From contig OZ037858.1 in assembly GCA_964035575.1 (NCBI GenBank), forward strand, positions 1,302,001-1,366,000: 64,000 nt of DNA, in the 5' to 3' direction. Position 1 is the first letter of the stretch, and every line of letters begins with the position of its first letter. The stretch comes from Rhynchopus sp. YZ270_cl-10 (taxonomy: Eukaryota; Euglenozoa; Diplonemea; Diplonemida; Diplonemidae). Shown one piece after another: positions 62,331-64,000 of this stretch. The notes under the pieces are model-generated. The model was not told the DNA's origin, did not search any database, and saw only the letters and a list, made by a program, of their open reading frames with translations. The position numbers and the translations under genes are program-made.

Positions 62331-63101
62331 CTTTTTTATGACCCTTTTTAACATATGGAAATCGTAGGGTTTGGGGAACGACACTTTTTCTGTTCAGGAG
62401 AACAGAAAAAAAATCATACGAGGGTGGAGCACATAACATACTCCCCTTATAAATTTGTTGCAAAAAAAAAAAAAAAAAAACACCAAAAAAGGCGACAAAA
62501 ATGAGGAAAGGCACCTGAGCGTAGTAGACTCCCTGTGAACAGATTTTTTTTTTCCACCACGAAAGATGTGTTTGGTATAGGAGGGATCCTTCAAGGAGGG
62601 GGTGTTGTAAAAGAGCAAATCCTAGAAAACCCTCTCAACAAAGGCAAAGCTGCAGCAGAAAAAAACAAGCAATGATGGTGTTCCTGAAACACCTGAGGAC
62701 ACCTCAATACAGCACCCCCCTCCGGAAGGAGGTACTACAATACAAAACAAACAGAGCAGCAAAAACAAAAACAAAGTTGAAACAAACTTTCTCAAACCCC
62801 CTCCGGAACACCAAATACTATTAAAAAAGAAAATGTACCAGAAATGTCTCTCCTCGCCTTCTCTCAATTTGTTTGCGAATACTGCCGATGAAAATGCCCT
62901 CTGGGGTTTCACCCTCCGAGGAGCAGTCGATGTGTGTGTTATTCTTTGCACCTTTTTCACCTTCAACTTATATCAGTCTATTTATTTCGTTGTTTCAATG
63001 AGTCAAAACAAAGGTTGATCGTGATATTTTTTCAAAAACATCGGGTCTTTGTTTGTTTGCGCTCAAAGTCTTCGAAATAACAGCGTTATGACGCATTTTT
63101 T

Positions 63102-63134
63102 AGGTGACTCAGCACTTTGAGGCTAAGGTTCATC
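63102..63134 (+). repeat. Hairpin repeat family A
   Basis: AGGTGA pairs with TCATCG-side bases, and CTCAGC faces GCTAAG with one mismatch. It is preceded by TTTTTTAG. Confidence 0.6.
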
Positions 63135-63518
63135 GTTTTTAAAAAAGTTCTTTTTTTAAATAGCTCCACCGAGGTTCGATATCTCTTAGTGCATCAGTGT
63201 CTACGATCCCAGCGTTTTTTTAAGAAAGTTGGGAACATTGTTGGTCCCTATACCTATGCCATCTTATTGAATGCATTTGTTGAAATACTTTTTTTTTGCA
63301 ATGACTTCACTTTATACGTCTCTCCTAAGGGTTGTATGTGCACGAGAGGCATATTTGTTCCTCAAGTGCTCTCCCTTTTAATGTAACGACATTTACTGAT
63401 ACCGCCCTTCGAGAAATTGTCCTCGGGGGAAAATCCCTCCTATCTTTGGAATAAACACTCATAGTGATAGTGGAGGGTGGCTACACGAATACAACCAAGT
63501 TTTCAAACACTCAAATAA

Positions 63519-63599
63519 CGCGGTTCGGAAAAGTACTTTGCCTAAAAGTGAAGTGCTTTTCCGTATAGGTAGGATTACTACTGACTTTTCCGAACCGTG
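63519..63599. mobile_element. 81 bp miniature inverted-repeat element
   Basis: CGGTTCGGAAAAGT (63521-63534) is inverted exactly as ACTTTTCCGAACCG (63584-63597). AAATAA stands immediately outside both ends (63513-63518 and 63600-63605) as a candidate target duplication. There is no coding capacity. Confidence 0.6.
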
Positions 63600-63605
63600 A
63601 AATAA

Positions 63606-64000
63606 CACATCATGGTGAAAAAAAAAAAAATGGGGCCGAAGACCACAGAATAGACCTTTAAAACAATACTGAGACAGGGTTTTTGGAGGATTTTTCAAAC
63701 CTTCGAAAAGCTGTTTTTGTTGTAGTCTATTATTTGATAAGCGTCTTGGGGTTTATCCTTTCCTTTATTGTGACGTTCTTTTCGATGCGTGTGGACGAGA
63801 GGCACCTTAGTCGTTACAAAATTTTTTTTTAAAAAAATGTGGAGCTCGCACGAAAAAAGCGAGGTGTCTACAGTATCAATTATTCAAAAGAATAAAAAAT
63901 CTTTATTTTGTGAGTTTTTCCGACCCATATCTTTGTTGCATTGTATTGCTGTTTACCACGAGTGTATTTTTTTATTATTATTTTCTGATGACACCCTTTT
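63606..64000 (+). other. Gene-free end of window
   Basis: It is AT-rich with T-runs. GAGAGGC and ACCTTAG near 63796 faintly recall family A. Nothing else was seen. Confidence 0.4.

Larger units (their letters stand above)
61131..63518 (+). other. Gene-free stretch with hairpin repeats
   Basis: It contains family A hairpins at 61353, 61407, 61459, 61813, 62300 (decayed) and 63102, and long T- and A-runs. A family-B-like CCTC-GGGTTTCACCC-GAGG fold is seen near 62895. Short open frames have no recognisable protein. Confidence 0.55.

Overview
The window is nuclear DNA of a flagellated single-celled eukaryote. Every confident gene lies on the + strand. Two signs point to Euglenozoa. The gene at 51474-54141 resembles BILBO1, the flagellar pocket collar protein known from kinetoplastids. 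Most genes also have a pyrimidine tract ending in AG just before the start codon, as expected of spliced-leader trans-splicing acceptors. Three genes carry 16 short conventional introns (GTATGY...ACAG style), which kinetoplastids almost lack, so a diplonemid- or euglenid-like organism fits best. This placement is inference; the window holds no rRNA or SL RNA gene that would settle it.

Layout. 1-13740: three tandem 4.6 kb units, each with an identical NADPH-oxidase-type gene; the array enters from outside the window. 14824-28193: heavy chain of cytoplasmic dynein-2 (the intraflagellar transport motor), 8 exons. 29395-31689: calpain-like protein with Cys/His/Asn in place. 33002-34372: unrecognised helical protein. 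34459-35262: small basic PGP-repeat (SHIPPO-like) protein, only 86 bp behind the previous stop. 35263-40515: gene-poor stretch with hairpin repeats, arrays of palindromic decamers and a 1.24 kb terminal-inverted-repeat element. 40516-51246: an intronless giant protein of about 25 consecutive cyclic-nucleotide-binding domains and no recognisable effector. 51474-54141: BILBO1-like EF-hand/coiled-coil protein, 7 exons. 55545-58815: transmembrane kinase with a PQQ-type beta-propeller ectodomain, 4 exons. 58816-64000: repeats, including a 1.64 kb inverted-repeat element flanked by a perfect 13 bp direct repeat and an 81 bp miniature element.

A short two-part hairpin recurs about 20 times between genes, always in the direction of the genes and usually with T-rich sequence after it. 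Several stem changes are compensatory, so it is probably read as RNA or spreads as a tiny mobile element.

Taken together, the genes are consistent with flagellum biology (dynein-2, SHIPPO-like, BILBO1-like) and with signalling or redox at the cell surface (NOX-type oxidase, receptor kinase, multi-cNBD protein). Head-to-tail packing with acceptor-like sites suggests polycistronic transcription resolved by trans-splicing.
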